A DNA stretch of 64,000 nt from Pyxicephalus adspersus (Eukaryota; Chordata; Amphibia; Anura; Pyxicephalidae). Of the stretch, positions 13,045 to 24,129 are shown one piece after another; positions within the stretch are counted from its first letter, which is position 1, and every line of letters begins with the position of its first letter. The DNA lies in NCBI RefSeq assembly GCF_032062135.1, contig NC_092860.1:70755188-70819187 (forward strand), written 5' to 3'. Under the pieces are notes generated by a model. The model was not told where the DNA came from. It saw nothing but the letters and a program-made list of their open reading frames with translations, and ran no database searches. A program made the translations under genes and the position numbers.

Positions 13045-13345
13045 TTCTTTTTAGATTTACCATTCCTTTATGATTCTTGGATCAAGCTGTATATTACTGC
13101 CACAAAGGTCATTGAGGTCCAGCAGTTGCTCATATTGTGACACGTTGTCTATAAGGTCATCATGGTTACTTAATGCTATAGTATTTTTGCTAAATGTTCC
13201 CATAAACACAATTTACTCTGGAATTCTTTTGTTGTAGGATTGTTGTACTTGGGATCTACACATTGAAAGGTCAGGGTTCAGATGTGTCATCGTTCACCGG
13301 TTACTGTTGGTCACTCAGCACCTTCATTTGTTCAATTTCCTATGC

Positions 13346-13678
13346 CAGTGGTCCCTAACCTTTATAATAGCAGGAACCAGTAACATAGAATAAAATTTTG
13401 CCACGACCCAGTATATGTATAGATTACAGTACTCTGCTATTACCCCCCCCCCCCCTCTGTCAGCACACTAGCTGAGAATAGCAGTAGTGTAAGAGAGCTG
13501 GGGTGCTGTTAGGTGGCAGAGCTGCTGGGAATTGCAGAGAAGTGAAGGCCTTACATACATTGTTCTGCCATTCTCAGCAGCTAACGTGTAAGCAGTTTGA
13601 GGAAAGCCGCCCGCGCTCCCGCTGGTTGCCTCAGCCACGAACCGGCACCTGTCCAGGGCCCGGGGGTTAGGGACCAAC
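13346..13678. mobile_element. hAT-like MITE (CAGTGGTCCCTAACC end)
   Basis: The left end is CAGTGGTCCCTAACC. The right end in reverse reads GGTTGGTCCCTAACCC, so about 15 bp form an imperfect terminal inverted repeat of the CAGTGGT-CCCAACC type seen in hAT elements. The interior is GC-richer than the surroundings and contains a C run at 13444-13456. I could not confirm an 8-bp target duplication. Confidence 0.6.
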
Positions 13679-14247
13679 CTTGTGTTTAACTATACTCGTA
13701 TCAGACAAATTCAAACCAGGGTCAAGAACTTACTGGGTCTGCTCTAGCGGAAAGCAGCCATTTTCATGGCTGTCATTGCCGCCAGAAGAGTTTTAGAGAT
13801 TGTATCTTGGGTGCCCTTACTACCTATCTTTTCAGTCAGGGCAGTTATGTTACCCATGCTTGGCCTCAGCCCAAATGTTACACCAACCATTCATCTAATT
13901 GGAAGACTGTGCTTCCTACACTTTTCCAGAGGATGGTCAACAGAACAATAAACTTACATCAGCAGTACTCTCAAAGAATACCTGAATACCTTGGCACCTA
14001 CTGTATATATCATTCAGTACATCTCCTTTTTTTTCTTTTGGGGGTGACCCAAAAAAAAGAAAGCCTCAGTGCCTCGCAGATTGTCTAAACCATCAGCATA
14101 GGTAATCGGGCAAACAGTTAGAAATCCTTTTAGAGTTACAGCTCATGCACAGCATGTCCTCTTCCTGCGCAGCAGCTATTTTGGTGTATTAGACACCTAC
14201 TGTAAGCTGGCAACCTAGTCTCCTGCACATACATTGGGCCTGATTCA
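13679..14247. other. Intergenic, nothing recognised
   Basis: No supported gene. The open frames at 13766-14088 lack domain motifs. Confidence 0.4.
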
Positions 14248-14500
14248 TTAACCTCCCTAGTGGTAATCCCGAGTGTGACTCAGGGTGGCTTTTACATGCA
14301 AAAGGCGGTAACCCGGAGTCACACTCGAGGTAACTTTAAGAGCCCCCCTACCTTTGCCCCGGGCTCTAGCGGCGATCAGATGGTCCTGCTGTGAAGCCGG
14401 GACGCTGGTCCGTCGGGGGGCATGGCCGGACGGGAAATTCAAAAGCAGATTACTGAGTAAGCTGCTTTTAAATACCACCCAGGTCCCGGCCACACCGCTG
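14248..14500. mobile_element. piggyBac-like MITE, copy 2, right end missing
   Basis: TTAA at 14248-14251 is followed by CCTCCCTAGTGGTAATCCCG, the same terminus as the copies at 6191 and 20181. The next roughly 90 bp also match copy 3, including an imperfect inverted GAGTGTGACTC/GAGTCACACTC hairpin and a CGGGAAATTCAAA phrase. No matching right terminus was found downstream, so the copy is truncated or its end is too diverged. The right limit is approximate. Confidence 0.6.
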
Positions 14501-14572
14501 CTCGCATCAGCAGTGAGATGCGAAGCACAATACAGGACTTCTGCATTGTGCTTCACATCTCACTGCAGATGC

Positions 14573-14622
14573 CAGCAGCAATAGCAGCAATAGCATTAGC
14601 AGCAATAGCAATAGCAGAGCAG
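14573..14622. repeat. (CAGCAATAG)n-like microsatellite
   Basis: Short imperfect tandem of AGCAATAGC-type units. Confidence 0.8.
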
Positions 14623-15670
14623 CTCCAGCATCTTTTAATTCCTGATATGCTTCAGCTCCATGGCAGAATATATACTCACTTTTTTTTTTGTTTGAGGAGA
14701 TCTAGTTATGGACCACTAGGTGTATGGACAGCCTTGAATTTATCTATTTTGGTCATGAGAGTGGGAGTGGGAAAGGGATTAACCCCTCTGTATGCTGCCA
14801 TGCAGTTTATAAGTAGGGAAAAAGTGAGTGTCCTTTTCACTTTATAGTTCTATTTTTGTGTTTGCTACTTCTACTTTATTCTAGGAGATCAGAAGGTTTC
14901 TCCTGTGATTGATCTGACTAGAGCTGGTTGGGAATATCAAGTAAGAGCTAATTTCAATTTAGATTTTTCATTTTCCAAGCTTAGATTGAAATTCAAAATT
15001 TTTCAGATCTGAGTAGCATTTGGAGGATTGGATTTCCAGTGAACAGAAACATAAAGAAGCTGAGGAATTGTCATACCTTCCTATGTCTTTACAGACACTA
15101 CACCCCTTTGAAGTACAGATAAAGTACAGCAGCACAAGGTGCCGTTTTCTGGTGCTGTTACTGCTGTAAAGGAGAGGAATGAAAAAATGCATAGCTTTAC
15201 AAGTACTGATTGTTATAAATAGGGTATCACTGCATTATTTTAAGTAAGTTCTATTTAAGAGTAAGATAGGTCTAGAAGAAGAAGAAAAAAATATACATTT
15301 TTATATTTACAGTTTGCATTAGGATAGATTAGGGTAAAATAGACCGCGGCAGCGGGTTATAGTGCAAGAAACAGTTTAAAAGGAAAAGATATTGCCAATT
15401 CACAGTAGTTAGGGTAAGATAGATAGGGCCGCATTGTAGCACCAGACAAAAGAGACAGATATTGTATGTGTGTACAATTGAAAAAAAACAAACCAAAAAA
15501 GAAGACATAATTAATTTGTAGTAAGATAGATAGGATCCTTTTGCAGCATTTTATAGAACTAAAAAAACAATTAAGGGGATACAAAATATTTTAGTCCAAA
15601 TGCAGAACTCACTGTACTGAGGACAGCAAAACATCATCAATGGTAGAAAGCAGAAAGAGGTCTCATGGTA
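14623..15670. other. Intergenic, nothing recognised
   Basis: AT-rich sequence with no recognisable exon. Short recurrent GTAAGATAGATAGG-like phrases occur at about 15261, 15413 and 15520, suggesting an old degenerate tandem array. Confidence 0.35.
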
Positions 15671-16085
15671 CAGGTAGTCCCCGGGTTAAGGACATCCAAT
15701 ATACAGACAACTGTGTGTGGAGAGCGGAGGCTGGAGGGGTGGTTTGCATGACTTGCAGAAGAAATCTTTTGCTAAACACAGCTGACGTTGTGGGTGATCT
15801 TAGGGGGATGAGCTCTTCTGTACTCTGCAGTTATTTCTTTTTGCATATCAAAGCACAGCTTGCTCCAGAAGGTATTGATTGTCTAGGCTCCATAAAGTTT
15901 TTTTGTGATTAGATCACAGTGAAGATTTTATACAGTAACTGACACCACACTGCCTAATAATAGGTTGAGACAAACATTTGTCCTAACTGCATTTATTAAA
16001 ATAATGTACCTGTTCCCACTTACATACAAATTCAACTTAAGAACAAACCTACAATCCCTATCTCATATGTAACCCGGAGACTTTT
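15671..16085. mobile_element. TA-flanked MITE (CAGGTAGTCCCCGGGTTA end)
   Basis: The left end CAGGTAGTCCCCGGGTTA follows TA at 15669. The right end contains the degenerate reverse complement TAACCCGGAGACTTTT, followed by TA. The right subterminal part (ACTTACATACAAATTCAACTTAAG...) faces a related left segment (ATACAGACAACT), so the inverted repeat extends inward. No transposase was seen. Assignment to Tc1/mariner rests on the TA borders. Confidence 0.55.
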
Positions 16086-17409
16086 ATAAGCCACCACACC
16101 AGGAGGTAGGGGGAAGGGGAGGAAGAAGACGCAGAGGAGGAACAAGAAGGAAGAATTGTCAAGTATGATGTTAGAAAGTGGCACAGGAACATCACCAGTC
16201 TAGCAGACATCTATTGAGTCACACTGAGAATGAGGAGTATGAAGGCCTCCAGAAGGAGATAGATTCCAAGATCACCTTGGCAAACATGGCAAGTTTTTTG
16301 CTGGCTTGTTTTTGCAGTGACAAGAGTATTATTGCTATTAAAAACAAAAAGATAACTATTGGGTAGCCAAACTTTTAGACCCTTGCTATTGTCCAAGCTT
16401 TCTGAAAAAGATGCTTTTAACTATGAAGATACTTTGTGCAGTCACCTTAGGACAACTTTTTTATAGTTCTTAACAGTGCATTATCTTATCAGCAGGCATC
16501 TATCTGTTAACCCCTCTTTGTCTCAGCCAGCCAACAAAAATTCAGCAGCAGCGCCAAACTGAGTAGGGGCCCTCGGACACAATAATTTACTGTATCTGTC
16601 CTATTTGAGCTTGACTCCTGGGGACTCTGTTCCCACTCTGGTTAACATAAAATGTTTTGGTTTATTGTTACATGTTGTCTGTTTACTGAAATTGGTATTT
16701 GTTTCAATATACTGTGTATACTTTATTTATTCTTTCTTCTCTGTTGAGACAATATTTTTTACTGTTTTACTTAAAAGAAGTAAAGTGAATAAGTGAATAA
16801 AGACTGGATAAAAATCATTCACATTGGCTGGGTTTCTATAATGTTTGAAAGTCTCTGTGAGGCTTTTTGCGTGACATTTTTTCTACAACGGGGTATTATC
16901 CATTGAAGGACATAGGGGAGATATTATGGAGGCAAATTAATTTATACTCTTTTGAGGTATAGGGGAATTATGCACTAGGTAGGAGAGATTATAATTTACT
17001 AAAATACTTCAAGATGGAAAAAATATATAGTTTATTAAGGTAATATTAAAGTGGAAAAGCTTACTGGGTTGTTTGGATGTTTTAAGTATTATTATTATTA
17101 GAAGTATATTCTTTTAGGGTAGACAAGTGGAAAGTTTAAAAGTTGAGTTCTGAGATATGAGAATGGTGTATGAATCCAAATTAAAAGCTGTCTTCCTGAA
17201 TACTGAATACTGCCTTCTTTAAACTTTTTTTCTTGTAGTATCACTGGCATATAGGAGAGGAAGTTTAAGTTGTGAACTTCCCTAGGGCTGGCTTCATTTG
17301 ATTTAGCCTTAATTTTAGTCTGTTTTTTAAGGTTTGTAAAGAACAAAGGGCTAGAATCCATATACGCTGTAGCTAATTCTCTTGTCTCTAAGAATAAACA
17401 AGGCAAATA
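16086..17409. other. Intergenic, nothing recognised
   Basis: A purine-rich patch (AGG/GAAG repeats) lies at 16103-16157. Otherwise AT-rich with no exon, RNA gene or classified repeat. Confidence 0.4.
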
Positions 17410-17573
17410 AGCTACCTACTGCCACCCACTGGTATGGAAGAGTATTACATTACTCTCCCAGTCACTACAGCACAGACACTCAACAATGGTAATTGGATCA
17501 TTTCCCACAGTACACCTGAAGATCTCTCAAGGCACTCTAGTGTGCCACAGCACAGTGATTGAAAATCACTGCC
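17410..17573. mobile_element. hAT-like fragment (right end)
   Basis: The end of this stretch has the phrases CTAGTGTGCCACAGCACAGTG and TTGAAAATCACTGC, which resemble the 3' ends of vertebrate hAT MITEs. The left boundary is a guess. Confidence 0.4.
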
Positions 17574-17920
17574 CTAAAGTATCAGTATTGAATAATTAAG
17601 GTTCTTAACAGACACAAACCTAAAATTCACCCAGTACAGACTGTGCCTGGTACAATACATTGGGATGAACAAGAAACATGATTATAACACCAACATACAT
17701 GTGTGTATTTTTTTTAAAAGACCTTATTGTGATCCTTTTTTCTACACTGCCATGGACCAAATTCGTTGTTACTCTGGCTCATTGAAATATTTTTTTATGC
17801 CTCCTAAAAAGTTTTTATATAAAAAGCAATTGTCAGATGTATTCTTACATGCTATTTGATAGGTTATTGTTCAAAGCAAGTGTGAAAAGAGATAATTATA
17901 TTGCTTATGCAACAAAGATA

Positions 17921-18387
17921 CAGTGCTGCTTGAAATTTTCTGAACCCTTTAAAATGTTCTATATTTTTATAATAATGTGACCTAAACATCATCTGATTTC
18001 AAGACATCTGGTTTTAAAGTCCTTGACAGACAGTGACAGAGAAGGAGGGGAGGACCCTGCCCTGAAGAGCTTACGATAATTGTATTTGGTCATGTATTTT
18101 TATTATATTGTATTATATTATATTGTATTTGGTCATGTATAGTAAAATGATCCAATAACATGTCCGTGTGTGGCAAAAGTAGGTGAATACTTAGGATTAT
18201 CATATAATTTGAGGGTGAAATCAGAGTCTGGTGTTATTAGTCGATGGGATAACAATAAGGTGTGGGTGAAAGACCCTATTTTATTTTAAAAATCCAGTTA
18301 AGCCTTATCACACATACTAGGAAAACTAGGTTTTCCTTATCTACTTTCTGGAAATTTTAAAGGGTTCACAAGCTTCAAGCACCACTG
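17921..18387. mobile_element. Tc1/mariner-like MITE with TA duplication
   Basis: The body is bordered by TA at 17919-17920 and 18388-18389. The left end CAGTGCTGCTTGAAATTTTC and the right end in reverse, CAGTGGTGCTTGAAGCTTGTG, form terminal inverted repeats. These continue inward through GAACCCTTTAAAAT and its complement ATTTTAAAGGGTTC. An unrelated insert and a TATTATATTGTATTTGGTCATGTAT duplication (split: TATTATATTG + TATTTGGTCATG) lie at about 18035-18140. Confidence 0.75.
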
Positions 18388-20176
18388 TATTCTAAAATGG
18401 CTGGGGCATATTTGTTGGTACGCTAGAAAAAATCATAAGTATCGTTGGGGATTTCCGTTCAAGTTACTTTTTACCTACCACAATCGTCCATACTCCATAC
18501 TGTGGATACTGCGGCTGATTTGCAGAAATGTCCTATAGACTTAGCTTTTTACCCCGCGGATGGCATTTCCCAACACTCATCTCAAGCACTGCCTTTTTCT
18601 TCTGCTTTCCCAGGAGAGTCACCTAGGAAATTTTATTTTTAGGAGAAGTCTCGCTCCAGGGCTTTGGGCTATCTACAATCTGAATCCTTTCGCAAAGTAG
18701 CAGATGGTGGTTGATTTTTTTTTTACCCATTGGGGTTCCCCCCTTGTAATTTTTTTTTTTATAAATTAACCACCTTATGGCTTTCCTTAATTCATATTGC
18801 GCAAATTTAGCTAAGACATACATTTATTTTTCTGTGGTTGTTGGTAATTTTTTGTAAATTTCAAGTTACTCGCTTGGGATGGTCAATGCCTTATTTCCAC
18901 CTTTGCCCGAGGTGATACATGAACCTCCTTACCTTTACTGACCTTATTTGTGCTGTTTCTTTTCAAAACCAGGGGTCAGTCATGTTGCACTGCGGTTCTT
19001 CCATTCACATCTATCACATCTCTCGTTTTTCTAATATTTATTTGGTCAAATACTGTGGCTATGCGTCTAAACATTTTGATATTGTGCTAGGCAGGGGTGC
19101 CCTTTATCACCATTACTTTTTGTACTGGCTTTGGAACCCTTCGCAGCATACATTAGGCATAAGTACTGATATTCTAGGACTCCAAACTTCGCAATATACC
19201 CATAAGGTCTCATTATTTGCAAATGACATTTTTTATATGTCACCTCTCCCTATGTTTCTTTACCATCAATTTTAAGGATTCTTACATTTTTTGAAACTTT
19301 TTCAGGGCTTAAGGTCAACCCCTCAAAGTCACTCGCATTGAATGTGTCTTTACCACAGGCCAAATGGAAAGCCCTCCAAACTAATTATCTATATAAGTGG
19401 GTCAGGGTGCTACCTTATTTAGGTATTCAGGGAGTTGCCGATCATGTAGCATTGTGTAAAGCCAATTATGTACCACTGATCAGATCTCTTTGTAGTCTTT
19501 TGCAGTCTTGAAATATGCCCTATATTTTTTAGTTTGGAGGTATACATGCCATAAAAATGACTTTCCTCCCTCTATCCTATGCGGGTTCTCCCAATTCAGT
19601 TTCCCTACAAGATTTGTCAAATTCTCCAAAATAAGGTCCTGAGGTTTTTTTTGAAAATCGGAGATTTCTCGTATTAATAGATGTGTGCAATTTCATCCTA
19701 AATTATTAGGAGGTCTTGGTGTACCCCATTTATACTCCTATTATAAAGCTTCCTAATTTCCTCCATTTGTTTCCATTCATCACAAAGACTGTCCCTTGTG
19801 GACATAGTAGTAGAGAGGACTTTTTCATATGCTTGTTCTCTAACTAGTTTGATCTGGGGACCTCCCGCAGTCAGATCTAAACACATGAGCCCTTTCTTAT
19901 TTCACATGTTACGGCTCTGGGATTCTGTTAAAACTCGGGCTAAACTCATTAGTGAACATCGCCCATTGATGGACTTATTTGATAACCCCTTAATATAATC
20001 CAGCAGAATGAATAAACATGAATTCAGACGGAGGAATCAATTAAGCCTCACCACAGTTGGTTCATTGGTTTCTGGATCAGGTGTTTAATAGTTTGCTTAT
20101 TTAACGGAGAAATACAATATCCCTAATAAGGAGCTTTTTCATTATATACAATTACGTTATTTTCTTTCTAGTTTGT

Positions 20177-20550
20177 TTAACCCCCCCAGTGGTAATCCCG
20201 AGTGTGTGGGGTGGATTTTACATGCAAAGAGCAGTAATCCGGTGTTACACTCGGGGTTGCTTTAAACTAAAAAAACCCACTTACCTTGCTCACTCGCTGT
20301 CCCCCAGCATCCTGCTGGTCCTGGGGACACGACCTGCTCCACCGATCTCCATCCGGGAAGTGCAGAGACGATATCTATGGGGTTTCCCGGTGACATCGGT
20401 ACATGCGTTGGTGCGGGTGGGAGGATCGGCGGGAAATTCAAATACTTTTGTATTCTATTCAATACAAAATAGCTGTATTGAGTCCAATACAAAGAAATAT
20501 TCATATAATATATATATATATTATATGAATATATAATATATATATATATT

Positions 20551-20582
<32 letters not shown>

Positions 20583-20851
20583 ATATATATATATTAATAT
20601 ATATATATATTAATATATATATAATATATTTATTATATATCCTACTATACTGTTACATTACATTACATGTTTAAATATTTTTTTAACAGATGTTTGTGTT
20701 TTGTTATTTAAAGTTTATCATTAAATTTATTAAATATCACTGAGGTATGCCTAAGAATTACAGCCTACAATGAAAAATACATTTCCATGCAAAAAATTGT
20801 ACCGCTTTTTGCATGGAAATTTGGACGGAATAAGACCGCTAGGGAGGTTAA
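20177..20851. mobile_element. piggyBac-like MITE, copy 3, nested in the L1-like element
   Basis: Perfect TTAA duplications (20177-20180 and 20848-20851) flank the element. The left terminus CCCCCCCAGTGGT and the right terminus in reverse, CCTCCCTAGCGGT, match at 10 of 13 positions. The left 100 bp repeat those of copy 2. The middle is expanded by about 140 bp of TA-rich microsatellite (20498-20640). L1 coding sequence resumes directly after the right TTAA, which fixes the insertion limits. Confidence 0.85.
20498..20640. repeat. Imperfect (TA)n microsatellite inside the MITE
   Basis: Long TA/AT runs broken by occasional TTAATAT and TTTAT units. It accounts for part of this MITE's length over copy 1. 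Confidence 0.9.
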
Positions 20852-22009
20852 AAAACATCAGACCCTGTTAAATACAACGTGGTTTGAACATTTATGCAAA
20901 GACAAACCCGTCATAATGGAAGCCATTTCATGTCTTTATGAGTCTATTGTTACCACATGGTTTAATAAACCTTTACCTTATATATTAGCATGGGAAAGGA
21001 AGCTCTCTATTAGTTTTTCAGATGATGATACTTCTAACCTATGGCAAGCTATTCCCAAATGCTCATGGAATGTAATGGCTTTGAAGAATTCCTATAAGGT
21101 CCTTATGATATGTCCTTACTCCAGCAAGATTATCATATGTAGCTCCCTCTGTGTCACCAAACTGTGTCAGAGGATGCAATGTGAAAGGTACAATGGATCA
21201 TATTTTGTGGCTTTGCCCTAAAGTGCGTAGATTATGGGTAAGAGTTTATCACATGATTACTCGGTATTGGATAATAATTTGCCCAAAGACCCACATTATG
21301 TGTTATTTCATGTTCCCTATCCATATGTCGATCGTAAATCCCCCGTTCTTATTACTCATATCTTTATGGCTACTAAACAGACTATAGCATGTGCATGGAA
21401 ATCTTCAGTTTTGAATTTTCTAGCAATTAAAAACCGAATGCAGGGTACCATGGTTGATACGAAAATTGCAGCTATTGTTAATGATACCCATGACAGGTTT
21501 TTGGCTATTTGGCAACCTTGGCTGAACTACTACTTACCTTTATCTCTTCTTAATTTTAATATGATTCAATGATAAGTGAATTAACAGGACACCTCCTTCT
21601 TTCCCCCTCTTCTCTCTTTATACCATGTGTACTTGTTCTATTATGTATGTTTTTAAGGTTCTCCTTTTCTTTTTTGTGTGTTTTGATTTGTATTTTGTTC
21701 TTTTGAATGCCAATACTGTGGATTTAAACAGTGTTTAGAGCTAACCTGAACTTTGTAACAATGTATATTTTTTGATGATTCTATGCTTCTGTTTAATACA
21801 CATTGGCATTGTTTGTATGTGTCAATATGTTAATATTTCAATAAAAACCTTTGTACAAGAAAAAATCATGAATAATGTAGTATAATATAGTATGTAGTGA
21901 TATTTTTTTAAATTAGCTGTTTTTTTCCAAAACTATTTTTATTTTGGATAACATATACAAGCATTAGCAGTTTTTTATATTCCTATAATAAGCTATTGTG
22001 TGCCATATT

Positions 22010-22640
22010 CAAGCAGCTTGACATTTTGGTTCCAACAGTTGCACATCTTAAGAAGTTTAAGGTACTTGGTACTCTTGGCAGCTTCCTTGGATGTGGACTC
22101 AGAAGGAGAACCCTATAATGGACCAATACCTTCCAGAGAGATACAAGCTGAACTCTGAGGTCAAGGCCCATCAGAGTCTGACTGCACCAATCCTTTGCTT
22201 TTTGAGTGACAATGGGATTAATTGTTAAAAGATAAGCATAAAAAGCCTGCCTGGAATTAGCTAAAATATTGACATGCGACAGTGTGTGTGTGGTAGTATG
22301 ACATTTGAACAGATGAGGCAGAACTGGAGATTCTGTATGTCTATAGACAAAAAAGAATGAAACTTTTGTAGAAAAGAATACCATGCCTACTTTAAAATAT
22401 GGAGGTTGTTTGAGGACAGGCTTGCTGTGTTTGATATGGGATGGCTTGGCAGGAAATAGTGAAATTTCAAACATACTGCCCAGTATCAGAAATCTCTGCC
22501 TCAGTTAAGGGTTAGGGATCATATATCAAAAAATAACAAAGAACAAAACATTGAACTATTCTGAAGTGGTCTTGTGTGAGTCCTGATTTGAATTTTATCG
22601 GACATATATGTAAAGAACTGATGTGTACTCTAGTTTAAGG
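22010..22640 (+). pseudogene. Tc1-like transposase relic
   Basis: Across several frames the + strand retains conserved blocks of a Tc1-family DDE transposase: a stretch like RFCMSIDKK, KNTMPTLKYGG (the block preceding the second aspartate in Tc1 proteins), and at about 22561-22625 ILKWSCVSPDLNFIGHI, matching the SPDLNPIEHLW block that carries the last catalytic acid (here the E is replaced by G). Stops are frequent. No inverted termini were located. The 163-codon minus-strand open frame over this interval is a shadow. Confidence 0.65.
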
Positions 22641-23051
22641 AAGGCACACCTTTAAACCTGTCTATGTCATTTTCTCTTGTGTTATTTGAGATATTTTGTT
22701 AAATGAAAACTCTAACTTAATTGTTAAATATGTTATATACAATGAAGGTGTTGATTACGGTTTTGCATATTAGGACATATTATTTGGCCCTTAGCAGGTC
22801 CTAAAATTAGGTAAATACAACTTCATTTGAACAACACTACATGATATATTGCAGAGTGTGAGACTAAATGTAAAGACAGTGTGTGAAAAATTAAGTAAAC
22901 TTTTACAGCTTCCGTAGGCATTAGGAGGGTAGCAAGTAGCAGTTGATTGATTTGATTCATGTAAGTGTTAACACAATGCCAAGACGAACAGACATCAGCT
23001 TAGAGAAGCAACAGTATTGGCTCATCAGAATTTCCAAACAATTTCATCATT
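22641..23051. other. Intergenic, nothing recognised
   Basis: AT-rich sequence between the Tc1 relic and the short L1-tail copy. No gene seen. Confidence 0.4.
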
Positions 23052-23299
23052 TTACAGATAGAAATTTTACTATTTTAAATTTTAAATTTACATATTTTTT
23101 GATGATTCTATGCTTCTGTTTAATACATGTTGGCATTGTTTGTATGTCAATATGTTAATATTTCAATAAAAACCTTTGTACAAGAAAAAATCATAAATAA
23201 TGTATGAGTGATTTTTTTTTCAAATTAGCTGCTTTTTTCCAAAACTATATTTTTTGGATAACATATACAAATTAGCATCTTACAGATAGAAATTTTACT
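23052..23299 (+). mobile_element. Short L1-tail copy including 3' flank, between 20-bp direct repeats
   Basis: 23092-23277 repeats 21765-21967 almost base for base. It covers the last ~100 bp of the L1-like 3' UTR with AATAAA, the A-rich tail, and then about 100 bp that lies downstream of that tail in the first copy, with small deletions. The direct repeat TTACAGATAGAAATTTTACT occurs at 23052-23071 and 23280-23299, bracketing the copy. The pattern fits a 5'-truncated retrotransposed read-through transcript, though a DNA-level duplication is possible. Confidence 0.65.
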
Positions 23300-24129
23300 T
23301 ATAATTTTAAAGAATTAAAAAAATTCCAATCTTCACATAAGCAAGTAGATAATAGAAAATATTGGATACATATATAGTGGGATATATTGTACGGAAAGAG
23401 ATTATAGTATGTATTGATGTAGATAGTGATTGAAGATAATATGGATTTTTGTCTAATTTAATGAGAAATCCTGTGGATTGGTAACCATTTCACAGATTTT
23501 TGTAATACCTTGGAATGCATGTGATTAACATCAGAAGGGGTTAAATGCAATAAATGTAGTGAAAGGACTACATTTAAGATAAATGGAGCATGTTAGCCAC
23601 ATCTTAAAGACCTTCACCCATGTACCCCTAGTAAATTACCTGATTTACCATAGCCCCCTTTTACATTTTACATTTGGGGATTACCAAAACTATGCATTTT
23701 GTATTTCTTATACTCCCATGCACAATTTTCCCCCAATGGTAAATCAGATTACCCCCTCTTCCCATCCCTAATAAGTAATTTGATTTACAGATGCAAGCCT
23801 TCCCTGTTTATGGGAAAGTACACTCCCCTCTAAAAAAAATTACGGTTCATGAGTTCAACTAATCACTTTTCTTGTAACATGGCGATTATATGGTTGTGTT
23901 TTTTACTCAGGTATCCCCTACTGTAGTTACCTCATTTGGCATTGCGTTATATAATGTACTGCAGCGCTTGTCCCTGAGTACCACTAATGAAGTTACGTAC
24001 AAGTTAGGTTATCTTTCTGCTTCTACCTTGAGTGTGTTTTCATGGTATTGCAAGATTGATGTGATATATGTTTATTGTTTTTTCTGGCCAAAGTACTGCT
24101 TTAGCCAATTGTGTGTCCTCCGATAATGG
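23300..24129. other. Intergenic, possibly the decayed 5' part of the next L1
   Basis: No clear motif. The open frame at 23890-24126 may belong to the L1-like element that becomes recognisable downstream. Confidence 0.3.

Larger units (their letters stand above)
18425..21867 (+). mobile_element. Degenerate L1-like LINE, copy 1 (RT palm to poly(A) end)
   Basis: Reading across frameshifts, the + strand encodes an L1-clade ORF2. A QGCPLSPLLFVLALEPFAA block lies at about 19090-19145. A SLFANDIFYMS stretch follows (FADD changed to FAND). FHPKLLGGLGVPHLYSYYKAS is at about 19690-19755 (read as FHPKLLGGLG + VPHLYSYYKAS). The C-terminal part has ILAWERKLSISF, GTMDHILWLCPKVRRLW and a final RFLAIWQPWLNYY. 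The 3' UTR ends with AATAAA at 21840 and a short A-rich tail. Many stops make it dead. A piggyBac-like MITE splits it at 20177-20851. The 5' limit is uncertain; RT similarity is firm from about 18900. Confidence 0.85.

Noticed and set aside
21983..22474. 163-codon open frame on the minus strand
   Set aside because: It lies opposite a Tc1-like transposase relic whose conserved blocks read on the + strand. The minus translation has no family signature.
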